Origin: Candidatus Poribacteria bacterium
Lineage (GTDB): Bacteria > Poribacteria > WGA-4E > WGA-3G
Direction of reading: 5' to 3'
Length of the DNA stretch: 36,287 nt
Assembly (NCBI GenBank): GCA_026706025.1
Contig: JAPOZO010000006.1
Location: 1 to 36,287 of the forward strand
A model generated the notes under the pieces. The model worked only from the letters and a program-made list of their open reading frames with translations. It was not told the origin of the DNA and ran no database searches. The translations under genes and the position numbers were made by a program. Positions 16,701 to 25,735 of this stretch are shown here, in pieces. Within the stretch, counting starts at the first letter, position 1, and the number at the start of each line of letters is the position of its first letter.

Positions 16701-17063
16701 GCGTTTGATGAGGCGGGTGTGCTTCTATCGCTCATGTGCACTTGTGCAGCAAATACCTACAAAGCCTATATTTCCAGATTTTATTGTAAAAAGCCTATAT
16801 TTTTTATTTTTTTTTGGGATTTTGCACGTTTTTTACGAAAAAAAGTGTCTTTAATATGTAGTTGGGTAATGGACACCCATCCACGTTATCTATTCCAATT
16901 TTTTAGCGAAAATATTGGTAAAATTAAATGTCCTACTTCCTCGTGAAATGATGTTGACATTTGCTTGAAGTTAAAGTACCCTTAACTTAAAATATGAAGG
17001 TTTACACAGTGACTAAGAGACTGTCGGCGCGATTGCCGGTAGTAGAAAAGGAGATAAAACAGG
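16701..17063. other. 363-bp AT-rich intergenic region between B and A'
   Basis: No convincing gene is present. A 13-base direct repeat AAAGCCTATATTT occurs at 16761-16773 and 16790-16802, followed by T-rich tracts around 16797-16815. The right part carries the A' promoter (16954-16988) and the ribosome site AAAGGAG (17047-17052). Confidence 0.6.
16954..16988 (+). promoter_or_regulatory. Promoter with inverted repeat upstream of LRR gene A'
   Basis: TTGACA (16954-16959) is followed by AAGTTAA (16968-16974), seven bases, and TTAACTT (16982-16988), a perfect 7-bp inverted repeat placed where the -10 box should be. The block matches the site before gene A at 9944-9979, including GTAyCCTTAACTT. 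A repressor or activator site shared by the two copies is inferred. Confidence 0.5.
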
Positions 17064-19337
17064 ATGGTACTCAGGAAAAGAAAACACATTTTTGTTTACA
17101 TACTCACCTTCTGTACAACGCTCTGCTTTTTGTTTCCACTGACGACGATGGCACAGACTGTTAACATCCCCGATGCAAACCTACGCGCTGCGATTGAAGA
17201 GGCACTTGGTAAAACATCAGGTGCCACAATTATGGCAGAGGAGATGTTGACATTGACCCACTTTGAAGCAGTTAACAGAAACATTAACGATTTGACGGGG
17301 ATTGGGGCTGCAACAAATCTGGAAAGACTGGAACTCAACCACAATTTAATATCTGATATATCACCGCTCGTGGGATTGGTCAGGCTACATAGGTTGGGTT
17401 TGGAAGATAACGCTATATCCGACCTCACGCCCCTCGCCGGATTAATCAGCTTGGAAAGGCTACATTTCGCGCATAATGCGGTATCTGATCTCTCCGCGCT
17501 CACCGGATTAATCAACTTGAGAGGACTTGGTATTTCAGATAACTTGATAATTGACTTATCTCCCCTCGCTGGTTTAATAAAGCTTGAAGGGATATCAATG
17601 AGCGAGAACCCACCAGCTGATCTCTCACCGCTTTCAGGGTTAACCAACTTGGTCCACTTTCACTCTTGGGGCACCCCAATATTAGACCTCGCCCCGTTGG
17701 CAAAATTGCCAAAGTTGGCGGAGATAAATATTTGCGGTGGGGAGATATCGGATCTCTCTCCCTTGAAGGACGCAACGAGACTCAAGGAGTTGTATTTTGC
17801 TGGTAACGAAATATCGGATCTTTCTCCCTTGGCAAATTTAACAGGTTTAACACGTTTGAGTCTTAAACATAATGAGGTATCAGATGTATCTCCACTCGCA
17901 TCTTTGCCAGGTTTGACATGGTTAGACCTCAACGACAACGCGATATTGGATGTATCTCCGCTTGCGTCTTTGCCGAGCTTGACATGGTTAGACCTAAGCA
18001 ACAATGCGATATCGGATGTATCGTCGCTTGCTTCTTCGCCTAACTTGACGTGGTTAGGGCTTACTGGCAATGCCATAGCAGACGTATCCAGTTTGGACAG
18101 ATTTTCCGAGAGCACATCAATCTCGCACTCAGATTTCATTAACTCCACCTTCCCGGAAGCCGGTCCAAAGATAGTCGGACCCTGGTTGTGGGTGATTGTG
18201 CCTGGGGCACGCCTTGACCACACAGACCTGTTGGCAAAGGCGAGCAACGGCAAGGTTACAGAGGTAAAGGTGGCGACCTTTGGCGCGACGGAAGGAAAAT
18301 TCGTCGGCAATAGTGAGTGGACATTACACGAACTCGCCCCCACAGGTGGAGACAACCTCAACCAAATGACAGATGCCCTCGGTTGGGGATCAGGTTCTGA
18401 GGTATATGACCATGTCGTTTACGGTTCCGTCACATTGGATTCACCGCGTGAACAGGACACAACGATGCTTGTCGGGAGTAATGATGAAGTAAAAGTCTGG
18501 ATTAACGGAGAGGTGGTCCACTATAACCCTGTGATCCGGGGTGCTGGCGACTTCCAAGATGCGTTCCCCGTCACTCTGAAACAGGGACCAAACGTCTTGT
18601 TAGTTGCTGTTGACAATCGCGGGCACGGGGCTTTTAGTGGGTTTTTTGGTTTCGCCGAAGACGCGGAATATACGCTGAACCACCCTGATAAGAAAATCAC
18701 AATCGAAGTGCCAGCTTATGATGTGAATAAAGATGGGATAATAAGCATTCTGGATATCATTCTGGTAGGACAAGACTTCGGAAAAGCCAACCCTGCCAAC
18801 GCACGCACGGACGTGAACGCGGATGGAAGAGTCAACATCTCTGATCTCATCCTCGTGGCCGGACACCTCGGCGAACTCAGCGGAATTTCTGCTGCACCCT
18901 CTGTCATCGCTATGGATGCTATGAAATTAGATCCAACGATGATACAAGCATGGATAGCGCAGGCAAAAGTAGAAAATGATGGTTCGCTTGTGTTCCAACA
19001 GGGGATCGCAAATCTTCAACGGCTTTTAGCGTTGTTGACGCCACAGAAAACAGCACTGCTTGCGAACTACCCAAATCCGTTCAACCCGGAGACATGGATT
19101 CCATATCAGTTAGCGCAAGAAAGTGATGTACGTATTCACATCCATGCTGTAAATGGTGCTTTGATTCGGACGTTAGACTTAGGGCATCAACCGGCGGGCG
19201 TATATCAGCACCGAAGTCGTGCGGCGTATTGGGACGGTCGCAACCAACTCGGTGAACCTGTAGCGAGTGGTGTGTATTTCTACACGCTCACTGCAGGCGA
19301 TTTCACAGCCACGCGCAAAATGCTGATACAGAAGTAG
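17064..19337 (+). CDS. Secreted leucine-rich-repeat protein with dockerin and C-terminal FlgD/T9SS-like module (copy A')
   Basis: This 757-residue paralogue of the protein at 10083-12233 has the same module order. A signal peptide (MVLRKRKH then a hydrophobic core, cleavage near MAQ) leads to IPDANLRAAI and about twelve internalin-type repeats (about 76-353). The last repeats are very regular LASLPxLTWLDLxxNAISDVS units, suggesting recent internal expansion. A lectin-like beta module is at about 366-543 (VGSNDEVKVWINGEVVH). Dockerin loops DVNKDGIISILDI and DVNADGRVNISDL are at about 549-604. The C-terminal module is at about 663-757, and its last 150 bases are nearly identical to those of copy A. 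AAAGGAG at 17047-17052 supports the ATG at 17064. The B' gene follows after 64 bases, so A' and B' are probably co-transcribed. The ligand is unknown. Confidence 0.85.
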   Translation: MVLRKRKHIFVYILTFCTTLCFLFPLTTMAQTVNIPDANLRAAIEEALGKTSGATIMAEEMLTLTHFEAVNRNINDLTGIGAATNLERLELNHNLISDISPLVGLVRLHRLGLEDNAISDLTPLAGLISLERLHFAHNAVSDLSALTGLINLRGLGISDNLIIDLSPLAGLIKLEGISMSENPPADLSPLSGLTNLVHFHSWGTPILDLAPLAKLPKLAEINICGGEISDLSPLKDATRLKELYFAGNEISDLSPLANLTGLTRLSLKHNEVSDVSPLASLPGLTWLDLNDNAILDVSPLASLPSLTWLDLSNNAISDVSSLASSPNLTWLGLTGNAIADVSSLDRFSESTSISHSDFINSTFPEAGPKIVGPWLWVIVPGARLDHTDLLAKASNGKVTEVKVATFGATEGKFVGNSEWTLHELAPTGGDNLNQMTDALGWGSGSEVYDHVVYGSVTLDSPREQDTTMLVGSNDEVKVWINGEVVHYNPVIRGAGDFQDAFPVTLKQGPNVLLVAVDNRGHGAFSGFFGFAEDAEYTLNHPDKKITIEVPAYDVNKDGIISILDIILVGQDFGKANPANARTDVNADGRVNISDLILVAGHLGELSGISAAPSVIAMDAMKLDPTMIQAWIAQAKVENDGSLVFQQGIANLQRLLALLTPQKTALLANYPNPFNPETWIPYQLAQESDVRIHIHAVNGALIRTLDLGHQPAGVYQHRSRAAYWDGRNQLGEPVASGVYFYTLTAGDFTATRKMLIQK

Positions 19338-19355
19338 ACTGGTAGTTTTCTTTAT

Positions 19356-19378
19356 TGGCGAGGTTTCTAACCTCGTCA
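19356..19378. repeat. Hairpin between A' and B'
   Basis: TGGCGAGGTT (19356-19365), loop TCT, and AACCTCGTCA (19369-19378) form a 10-bp stem with one G-T pair. It lies in the 64-base gap between the two genes, just before the B' ribosome site at 19389. Related GAGGTT/AACCTC hairpins occur elsewhere in the window. It is not followed by a T-run. Confidence 0.6.
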
Positions 19379-19401
19379 ACCGAGAACTAAGGAGATTGAC
19401 T

Positions 19402-22400
19402 ATGAAGACGAACAAATATTTTGCCCTCGTTATCTTAACATTCCTCGGACTGGGGTTTAGCATAGCAGAGGCGCAAGAAAATCTCGCGCAAGAGGCGTAT
19501 GCGATCTTTCAGCAAAACTGCCTCGGTTGCCATGGTGAACACGGTGCCTTTACGGAAGATCTCGTCATTGATCGCGCCGCACTCATTGCCTCTGGGGCGA
19601 TTGTTCCGAGGAATCCGAATGCTTCTGAGTTCTTAGATCGGTTAATTGAAGATACGCCGGAAAAACCGAGAATGCCGTGGGGACAACCCGCTTTGTCGGT
19701 TGATGCGATTCAGACGATTCGGCTTTGGATTCAAGCAGGCGCGCCGGATTGGGAGGTGCAGTATGATATCAACTTCATAACGACCGATGCAATGCTGAAT
19801 ACCATTCAAGCGCATCTTGAGGGGCTTTCGGCATTTGATCGTCCATCGGCTCGCTACTTCACACTCACGCATCTCTATAATGCTGGCGAAAGTCCCGAAG
19901 CACTTGATGCCTATAAGATCGCGCTCTCGAAACTCGTCAACAGCCTCTCTTGGGGTTTTGATGTCATTAACCCCCAGCCCATTGATCTCCAAGAGACAAT
20001 CTTTTACATTGATCTGCGCCACTACGAATGGGATGTTAGAAACGAAGCGTGGACGCAGATTGAACGGGAATATCCCTACAGCATTGACTTTGATCCAGAG
20101 ACGCAAGCAGGTCTCCACGAAAAGTTGACGCATTTGCGTACAGAGATGGCTTGCGAAGTGCCGTTTATTCATGTGGATTGGTTCCTTGCGAATGCGTCGT
20201 TGCCACCACTTTACCACGATATTCTGGACCTCCCCGAGACGGATCGGGAGTTAGAACAACAGTTGGAAGTCAATGTTACGAGAAATATTGACAGTGCGCC
20301 GGGTGTTCGTGTCTGGCGTGCGGGTTTCAACGATTCGGGGGTTTCAAATAACAACCGTGTTGTGGAACGGCACACTTCCCGGTATGGGGCATATTGGAAA
20401 AGTTACGACTTTGCGGGGAGTGTAGGTCCACAGAACATCTTTACGCATCCGTTGACTTTCAGAGCCGACGGTGGTGAGGTAGTGTTCAATCTACCGAACG
20501 GTTTGCAGGGATACTATATTTCCGATGCGTCTGGGAATCGGATAGATGAGGCACCAACAAATATCGTTTCCAACCCTGCGGCGAGTAACCCTGCCGTGCG
20601 GAATGGTCTCTCGTGTATCGGTTGCCACACAGAAGGGATGAAAACGTTTGAAGACGAAGTGCGCGCGGTTGTTGAAAAAGCACCTGCTGGCCCGGTGAAA
20701 GATCAGGGGTTGCGACTGTATGTGGAGCAATCGGTGATGGATGATCTTGTAGAGGAAGACACGGAGCGTTATAGGGCGGCACTCGAAAAGACTGGTGGTG
20801 TCTTTGGTGGTATTGAGCCTGTGCATCGTTTCTACGAGGCGTTTCAAGGTCCCGTGGACGCATCACACGCTGCCGCTGCTGTCGGTTTAGAAGCAGAGAC
20901 TTTCCTCCAAGAGATTCTTGATAAGCAGCGTTTGCGGGACTTAGGTTTAGCGGGGTTGTTGGAAGACGGAGATGTGAGTCGGGATGCATGGACCTCCAAT
21001 TTTGCCCAAGTGATTTCCGCGCTGAATTCCCCGGACGACGCGACAACACAGCCAGTCGAACCGGTGACGGACCTACGCCCTGGTGATCTGGTTTCTATCC
21101 CCGACCCGAACCTCCGTACTGTGATAGAAAATTTGCTCGGTAAAGCCCCAGGTGCTTTGATTACAGGGGCGGATATGGCAAGGTTGACGCGGATTGATGC
21201 AGACGATGCAGGGATTAGCAATTTGACGGGGCTTGAGGCTGCAACAGCACTGGAACGAATAGAATTTCGTCGTAATTCGATATCCGACTTATCTCCGCTC
21301 AGAGGCTTAACCCAACTCAATAATATTAAACTGCGAGGAAACAGGATAACGGACGTATCCCCGCTTGCTGGTTTAATCAACGTGGACTGGTTAGGTCTTG
21401 AGGAGAACGAGATAACCGATTTGTCCCCGCTTGCTGGATTGATCAAATTAAACGGTATAGGGATTTCAGGCAATCCTGTATCGGACGTGTCCCCGCTTGC
21501 CCAATTAATCAGTTTGGGGCGGATAGACGCTTGGCGCACCCCTATCTTAGACTTCGCCGCCTTGGCGAAATTGCCGAGACTCAGCTGGATCGAATTTGGT
21601 AATGATAGGTCAATATCCGTGCTGCCATCTCTGAGGGGGTTAAGGAATCTAACACGTTTGGAGATTCACAATTGTAATATCTCAGATATCTCTGGGTTGG
21701 CGGAATTAACGCAGTTGGAATGGTTAGAATTGATCAACAATCAGATATCGGATATATCTCCGCTGACGAATCTAAAAAGTTTGAAGCATCTGAACCTTGA
21801 TGCTAACGTTATCGAAGATGTATCGCCATTGGCGAAACTAACACGATTGGAATTATTGTACCTTGAGAACAACAAAATATCGGATGTATCACCGCTTGCG
21901 GGGTTAACCAACTTGGAACGGTTAGACCTCCGCAACAATGCAATATCTGACTTTTCGGCCTTAGCAGGATTACTTGATAAAACATTCGTCCGGATGGAAG
22001 GCAATGCAGGTTCCACTGTCGCAAGCGGAGGAAAAAAAATAGAAGGTCCGTGGTTATGGATAATTGCATCGACAGGAGAAACGGGCGGCGCAAGTGCCGC
22101 TACTTCCGGGATAGATTTCCTGGCACAAATAAGTAGCGGGACTGTAACGGAGCCGGAAATCGCTGCCAACGGAGCAATTGAGGGTAACCCTGTTGGTAAC
22201 AAAGTATGGACAATTGGTAACATATCAGCAACAAGGAGCAATAATATCAATGATATGGTGAATGCTGCCGGCTTGGGAGCAGGCGATATAAATAATCATG
22301 TCGCTTATGGTTTTGTCTCCTTAGACTCACCGCGCGTGCAAAACACAACAATGCTTGTCGGAAGCGATGATGCTGTCAAGGTTTGGCTCAATGGCAATTT

Positions 22401-24057
22401 GGTTCACAACAATCCTGTGAACCGAGGTGCTAATAATTTCCAAGATCAATTCCCAGTCACTCTGAAAGAGGGGATAAACATCTTGTTAGTTGCCGTTTAT
22501 GAAGGGGGTGGGGCTTGGAGCGGCTTTTTCGGGTTCGCACCTGATGCCAAATATACGGTATTATCACCCAGCACCAGATTCTCCTTGTCCACAGCGACGA
22601 CACAGGTTGAAGTTGGCGATAGGTTCACCGTTCAACTCAAAGCAGAAAATATCACTGACTTAGCAGGGTGGCAAGGTGATATAGTATTTGATCCTGCGGT
22701 ACTAAAAGTAAATAACGTGAGTGAGGGCAGTTTTCTGAGGCAGCGCGGTGGACGCTCGCACTTTTTGAAAGGCACGATTGATAATACAACAGGGAGAATT
22801 GGCGGTATCGGTTCTGCACGGATCTCCGAAGGTGGGGGTAGCGGTGAAGGCACGCTGTTGTCGGTTATATTCACAGCGATAGCGAATGGAGAGAGCCGAT
22901 TGTCTGTGCGCAAATTTCAAGCCGGTTCCAGCCTTGGTGAGACGATTTCGTCTCGTCCACCTGATATTATCATCACGGTCGGAGATCCATCTGTTTCGGA
23001 TGTCAGTGATCTCAAGTTCTCACTTTCCACAGATGCAGAGCCTATTCGCAGGGGCGATACCTTCACCCTTCGTCTCAACGCAAATGATGTTACTGATTTA
23101 GCGGGGTGGCAGACCGATATTTCATTTGCTCCTGATGTTCTTGAAGCGGTTGAGGTGAGCGAAGGCGATTTTCTGAAGGTGAAAAGTGGAGATACCTTCT
23201 TTCTCCAAGGCTCCATTGATAACACGGCAGGTAAAATCACAGGTATCAGCGCAGCGAAGCTTAAGGGCAGTGGTAGCGGCACAGGCACGCTGCTATTGGT
23301 TACATTCAAGGCGAAGGCTGCCGGAGAGACACGAGTGACACTTAGCAATTTCTACGCTGGCTCCAGCAGCGGTGAAGCAATTCCATCGGACGCTCCTGAA
23401 ATTGTTATCACTGTGGAAGACCGCGAGTATCCGGCTTGGGATGTCAATCAGGATGGTCAGGTAAACGTCCTGGATCTAATTCTGGTGGCACAATATTTAG
23501 GTGGAGATGCCGCCAGCAATCCACAAGCAGATGTGAACGGTGATGGAATTATTAATATTTTAGATCTCATCGTTGTCGCACAATATTTCGGGGAATCAAC
23601 CGAAGCGGCTGCACCTTTCTATGTTGCTGCAATAGATAGTTTGGAATTGGATCCAGCAATGATTCGGACATGGATAGCACAGGCGGAGACTGAAGATGAC
23701 GGTTCGCTCGTCTTTAGGCAAGGTATCGCGAATCTTCAGCGACTTTTAGCATTGCTACTGCCAAAAGAGACGGCGTTGCTTGCGAACTATCCGAACCCGT
23801 TTAATCCGGAAACATGGATACCCTACCACCTCGCGGAGCCTGCGGATGTCAGGGTGCATATCTATGCTGCGGATGGTGGCTTGATTCGGACGTTGACTTT
23901 AGGGCATCAGGTTGCTGGCATCTATGAGAGTCGCACCCGCGCGGCGTATTGGGATGGCAAAAATGAGGTAGGTGAACCCGTCGCGAGCGGCGTGTATTTT
24001 TATATGTTGACTGCGGGTGATTTCACGGCTACGAGAAAAATGTTAATAGTGAAATAG
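19402..24057 (+). CDS. Giant secreted cytochrome c-LRR-double cohesin-dockerin protein (copy B')
   Basis: This 1551-residue paralogue of the protein at 12459-16700 has a signal peptide ending near AEA. Haem motifs are C40-LG-C43-H44 and C405-IG-C408-H409. LRRs lie at about 563-867 and a lectin-like beta module at about 880-1055. It differs from copy B in having two cohesin-like domains in tandem, at about 1058-1192 (LAGWQGDIVFDPAVL) and 1202-1340 (LAGWQTDISFAPDVL). Dockerin loops DVNQDGQVNVLDL and DVNGDGIINILDL lie at about 1347-1403, and the C-terminal module at about 1455-1551. The start ATG at 19402 is seven bases after AAGGAG (19389-19394); an in-frame TTG at 19396 is less likely. It ends 10 bases before a convergent minus-strand gene. 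An exported haem protein is well supported; partners are inferred. Confidence 0.85.
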   Translation: MKTNKYFALVILTFLGLGFSIAEAQENLAQEAYAIFQQNCLGCHGEHGAFTEDLVIDRAALIASGAIVPRNPNASEFLDRLIEDTPEKPRMPWGQPALSVDAIQTIRLWIQAGAPDWEVQYDINFITTDAMLNTIQAHLEGLSAFDRPSARYFTLTHLYNAGESPEALDAYKIALSKLVNSLSWGFDVINPQPIDLQETIFYIDLRHYEWDVRNEAWTQIEREYPYSIDFDPETQAGLHEKLTHLRTEMACEVPFIHVDWFLANASLPPLYHDILDLPETDRELEQQLEVNVTRNIDSAPGVRVWRAGFNDSGVSNNNRVVERHTSRYGAYWKSYDFAGSVGPQNIFTHPLTFRADGGEVVFNLPNGLQGYYISDASGNRIDEAPTNIVSNPAASNPAVRNGLSCIGCHTEGMKTFEDEVRAVVEKAPAGPVKDQGLRLYVEQSVMDDLVEEDTERYRAALEKTGGVFGGIEPVHRFYEAFQGPVDASHAAAAVGLEAETFLQEILDKQRLRDLGLAGLLEDGDVSRDAWTSNFAQVISALNSPDDATTQPVEPVTDLRPGDLVSIPDPNLRTVIENLLGKAPGALITGADMARLTRIDADDAGISNLTGLEAATALERIEFRRNSISDLSPLRGLTQLNNIKLRGNRITDVSPLAGLINVDWLGLEENEITDLSPLAGLIKLNGIGISGNPVSDVSPLAQLISLGRIDAWRTPILDFAALAKLPRLSWIEFGNDRSISVLPSLRGLRNLTRLEIHNCNISDISGLAELTQLEWLELINNQISDISPLTNLKSLKHLNLDANVIEDVSPLAKLTRLELLYLENNKISDVSPLAGLTNLERLDLRNNAISDFSALAGLLDKTFVRMEGNAGSTVASGGKKIEGPWLWIIASTGETGGASAATSGIDFLAQISSGTVTEPEIAANGAIEGNPVGNKVWTIGNISATRSNNINDMVNAAGLGAGDINNHVAYGFVSLDSPRVQNTTMLVGSDDAVKVWLNGNLVHNNPVNRGANNFQDQFPVTLKEGINILLVAVYEGGGAWSGFFGFAPDAKYTVLSPSTRFSLSTATTQVEVGDRFTVQLKAENITDLAGWQGDIVFDPAVLKVNNVSEGSFLRQRGGRSHFLKGTIDNTTGRIGGIGSARISEGGGSGEGTLLSVIFTAIANGESRLSVRKFQAGSSLGETISSRPPDIIITVGDPSVSDVSDLKFSLSTDAEPIRRGDTFTLRLNANDVTDLAGWQTDISFAPDVLEAVEVSEGDFLKVKSGDTFFLQGSIDNTAGKITGISAAKLKGSGSGTGTLLLVTFKAKAAGETRVTLSNFYAGSSSGEAIPSDAPEIVITVEDREYPAWDVNQDGQVNVLDLILVAQYLGGDAASNPQADVNGDGIINILDLIVVAQYFGESTEAAAPFYVAAIDSLELDPAMIRTWIAQAETEDDGSLVFRQGIANLQRLLALLLPKETALLANYPNPFNPETWIPYHLAEPADVRVHIYAADGGLIRTLTLGHQVAGIYESRTRAAYWDGKNEVGEPVASGVYFYMLTAGDFTATRKMLIVK

Positions 24058-24067
24058 ATGCCCTGAA

Positions 24068-24424
24068 TCAAGAGCGACCGGTGTAAGTGAGATCAGGGAT
24101 TTCTACCAAGGATTTACCTTGTTGCAAAAGTAAAAGCGTACTTCGGAAGTCTTGTCGCAAAATAGTGCGCATTTGGACATTTGATACGTTGCCACAAGTT
24201 ACCCAAACAACTTGAGGCGGAGGACCAAGTCTTTCTAATAATTGCACAAAGTCTTGGTCTTTGGTCATTACAATCGCTTTTTCCAATCGGGCTGCAGAGA
24301 AAATACTTTCGTCACTTGCATCTCGAAGCCCGAGTCGTTGGATAGAAAACGCTTCAACTGCAAAAGTGTCCCTGAGCCATGGTGCCAGGGCCGGAGAAAG
24401 TTGGGCATCAATCCAAAACTTCAT
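24068..24424 (-). CDS. DUF5615 PIN-like toxin-type protein
   Basis: This 118-residue protein matches the DUF5615 (Mut7-C/PIN-like) family. It has the N-terminal strand FWIDAQLSP with D6, then LGLRDASDESIF (D38), VMTKDQDFVQL (D56, D58) and a C-terminal VVWVTCGNVSN strand. These acidic residues correspond to the metal site of PIN-type ribonucleases. In many genomes such genes sit directly after a DUF433 gene and are predicted toxins. That is the case here, where the ATG overlaps the stop of the upstream TPR-DUF433 gene as ATGA (24421-24424). This translational coupling also fixes the start; a longer reading frame continues upstream but lacks the family N-terminus. Nuclease activity is inferred, not shown. 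Confidence 0.8.
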   Translation of the reverse strand: MKFWIDAQLSPALAPWLRDTFAVEAFSIQRLGLRDASDESIFSAARLEKAIVMTKDQDFVQLLERLGPPPQVVWVTCGNVSNVQMRTILRQDFRSTLLLLQQGKSLVEIPDLTYTGRS

Positions 24425-24906
24425 TTGGTAATTACAGGAGCGTCCATTTTGTGAGCAGCGAACTGAAGGCATGCCAGAACATCTTCGGCTTCCAGATCCG
24501 GCATTTCTTCAAGAATCTCTTTAATAGAAAGCCCACTCGCGAGCAATCCGAGGACATCCGTGACGCGAATCCGCATGTCCCGAATACATGGACGTCCGCC
24601 ACACTTGCTTGGATTAAAAGTAATTCGGCTTAATCGAAGTTCCTGTTCAATGATGACTTTGAGACTTGCATCGCCGATTTTTGCTACAAGTTTTTCTGCA
24701 ATTTCGAGATCGGACTTTGCTGCGGAGAAATTCCCGAGTTCGCTTTTCGCTTTCCCTCGCTTGTAGTAGGCACGGGCAAAATCTGGTTTTAGATGGATGG
24801 CTGTATTATAGTCAGCTATAGCCCCTATATAGTCCCCTGACTTGCTCTTCTCGTTCCCCCGCGTGAAGTAAGTTTCAGCAGATAGTGATTTGTGGTTAGT
24901 TTTCAT
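24421..24906 (-). CDS. TPR-DUF433 fusion, antitoxin-like
   Basis: The 161-residue protein has two tetratricopeptide repeats (about residues 10-75, with GDYIGAIADYNTAIHLKPDFA). A C-terminal DUF433 domain follows (about 92-152, with CGGRPCIRDMRIRVTDVLGLLASGLSIKEI and LEAEDVLACLQFA). DUF433 is a small helix-turn-helix-like domain normally found as a stand-alone protein of about 75-100 residues and predicted to be the antitoxin of DUF5615 toxins. The N-terminal TPR extension is unusual. AAAGGAG eight bases upstream of the ATG (complement of 24914-24920) strongly supports the start. A possible -10 is TATACT (complement of 24927-24932). The stop overlaps the toxin start. An autoregulated pair is expected from family behaviour. 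Confidence 0.78.
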   Translation of the reverse strand: MKTNHKSLSAETYFTRGNEKSKSGDYIGAIADYNTAIHLKPDFARAYYKRGKAKSELGNFSAAKSDLEIAEKLVAKIGDASLKVIIEQELRLSRITFNPSKCGGRPCIRDMRIRVTDVLGLLASGLSIKEILEEMPDLEAEDVLACLQFAAHKMDAPVITK

Positions 24907-25016
24907 TTGGATGCTCCTTTCATTTCAGTATACACTATCCAAACCTTCAAATGCAAGAGTTTTTGATATTATCCTCGTAAGCCTCCACCTATATTAGCAC
25001 TACAGAGAAAAATGGG

Positions 25017-25724
25017 CTATTGTGGGCACCACGCCATCACGGTTCCGAAACTGGCAAACGCGCTGTTTTCGCCGCTTGTCAGGATACGCGATCCTTGGAC
25101 GACGACCCGGGCATCGCGACTTGTGATTTTGTAACTGACAGGGGCATCTTTGGCAATTAACGGTTCGCCGTTTTCGTCCTTGAGTTTATCGAGTCGATAA
25201 TGTACAGAACGATGGGCTGGCACGTCAAACTCACAGGAGACGTTCTCCAGCGTAATATCCTCGTAAAGTACCTCTAAAAGACAACGGGTGTCTATATCGG
25301 CGGTGTTGGAGATACAGATAGATTCATGCGAAAAATAGCCACCGCCGTGCTGTTCCCATGCCTGCTCTGCTGGTGTGAGTGCTGCCATGTAACCATCAGG
25401 AATAACCCAAACATAAGCCCCATCACCCTCTGACCTATAGGCTTTGAGGGCATCCGCTATCGCCTCGGGATTGTCAGCCACTTGGTCCAGTGAGATTACA
25501 AGAAATCGGGAGTGTGTTTCTATTCCCTTTACTGATATAGTATGTTTTAACTCGCCTCTCACGTTCAGGCATACTGTGTTATCTCCGAACATCGTGAGGG
25601 AACTTATGCCTTGCGATGCGAGCCAATCACCAAGGGAGTCATTCAGGAGTGTTGTTACGGTTTCACGCGAGATGTCTTGTAGTTTATATTCATCAACCGT
25701 TGTAAGTAATGTTCCGAAATTCAT
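25017..25724 (-). CDS. ASRT-like (sensory rhodopsin transducer family) protein with novel N-terminal domain
   Basis: The C-terminal half of this 235-residue protein (about 103-235) resembles the Anabaena sensory rhodopsin transducer family. It has VWVIPDGYMA, FSHESICISNTADIDTRCLLEVLYED, VPAHRSVHYRLDKL, and VQGSRILTSGENSAFASFGTVMAW. In the known family this is a soluble beta-sandwich tetramer that binds a photosensor or, in other members, possibly small ligands or DNA. The N-terminal 100 residues are not recognised. No rhodopsin gene is present nearby. The start chosen is the ATG at 25724, with AGAGGA four to five bases upstream and 11 bases after the preceding stop. An upstream ATG at 25748 would overlap the preceding gene and lacks a ribosome site. 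Confidence 0.65.
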   Translation of the reverse strand: MNFGTLLTTVDEYKLQDISRETVTTLLNDSLGDWLASQGISSLTMFGDNTVCLNVRGELKHTISVKGIETHSRFLVISLDQVADNPEAIADALKAYRSEGDGAYVWVIPDGYMAALTPAEQAWEQHGGGYFSHESICISNTADIDTRCLLEVLYEDITLENVSCEFDVPAHRSVHYRLDKLKDENGEPLIAKDAPVSYKITSRDARVVVQGSRILTSGENSAFASFGTVMAWCPQ

Positions 25725-25735
25725 AATTTCCTCTG

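Noticed and set aside
16862-16880. TGGGT/ACCCA stem as a terminator of gene B
   Set aside because: The stem is only 5 bp with a 7-base loop, no T-run follows, and it is 160 bases from the stop.
16719-16946. Open frame of 75 codons between B and A'
   Set aside because: It lies in AT-rich repeat sequence, has a Phe/Ile/Lys composition typical of low-complexity DNA, and has no ribosome site or known motif.
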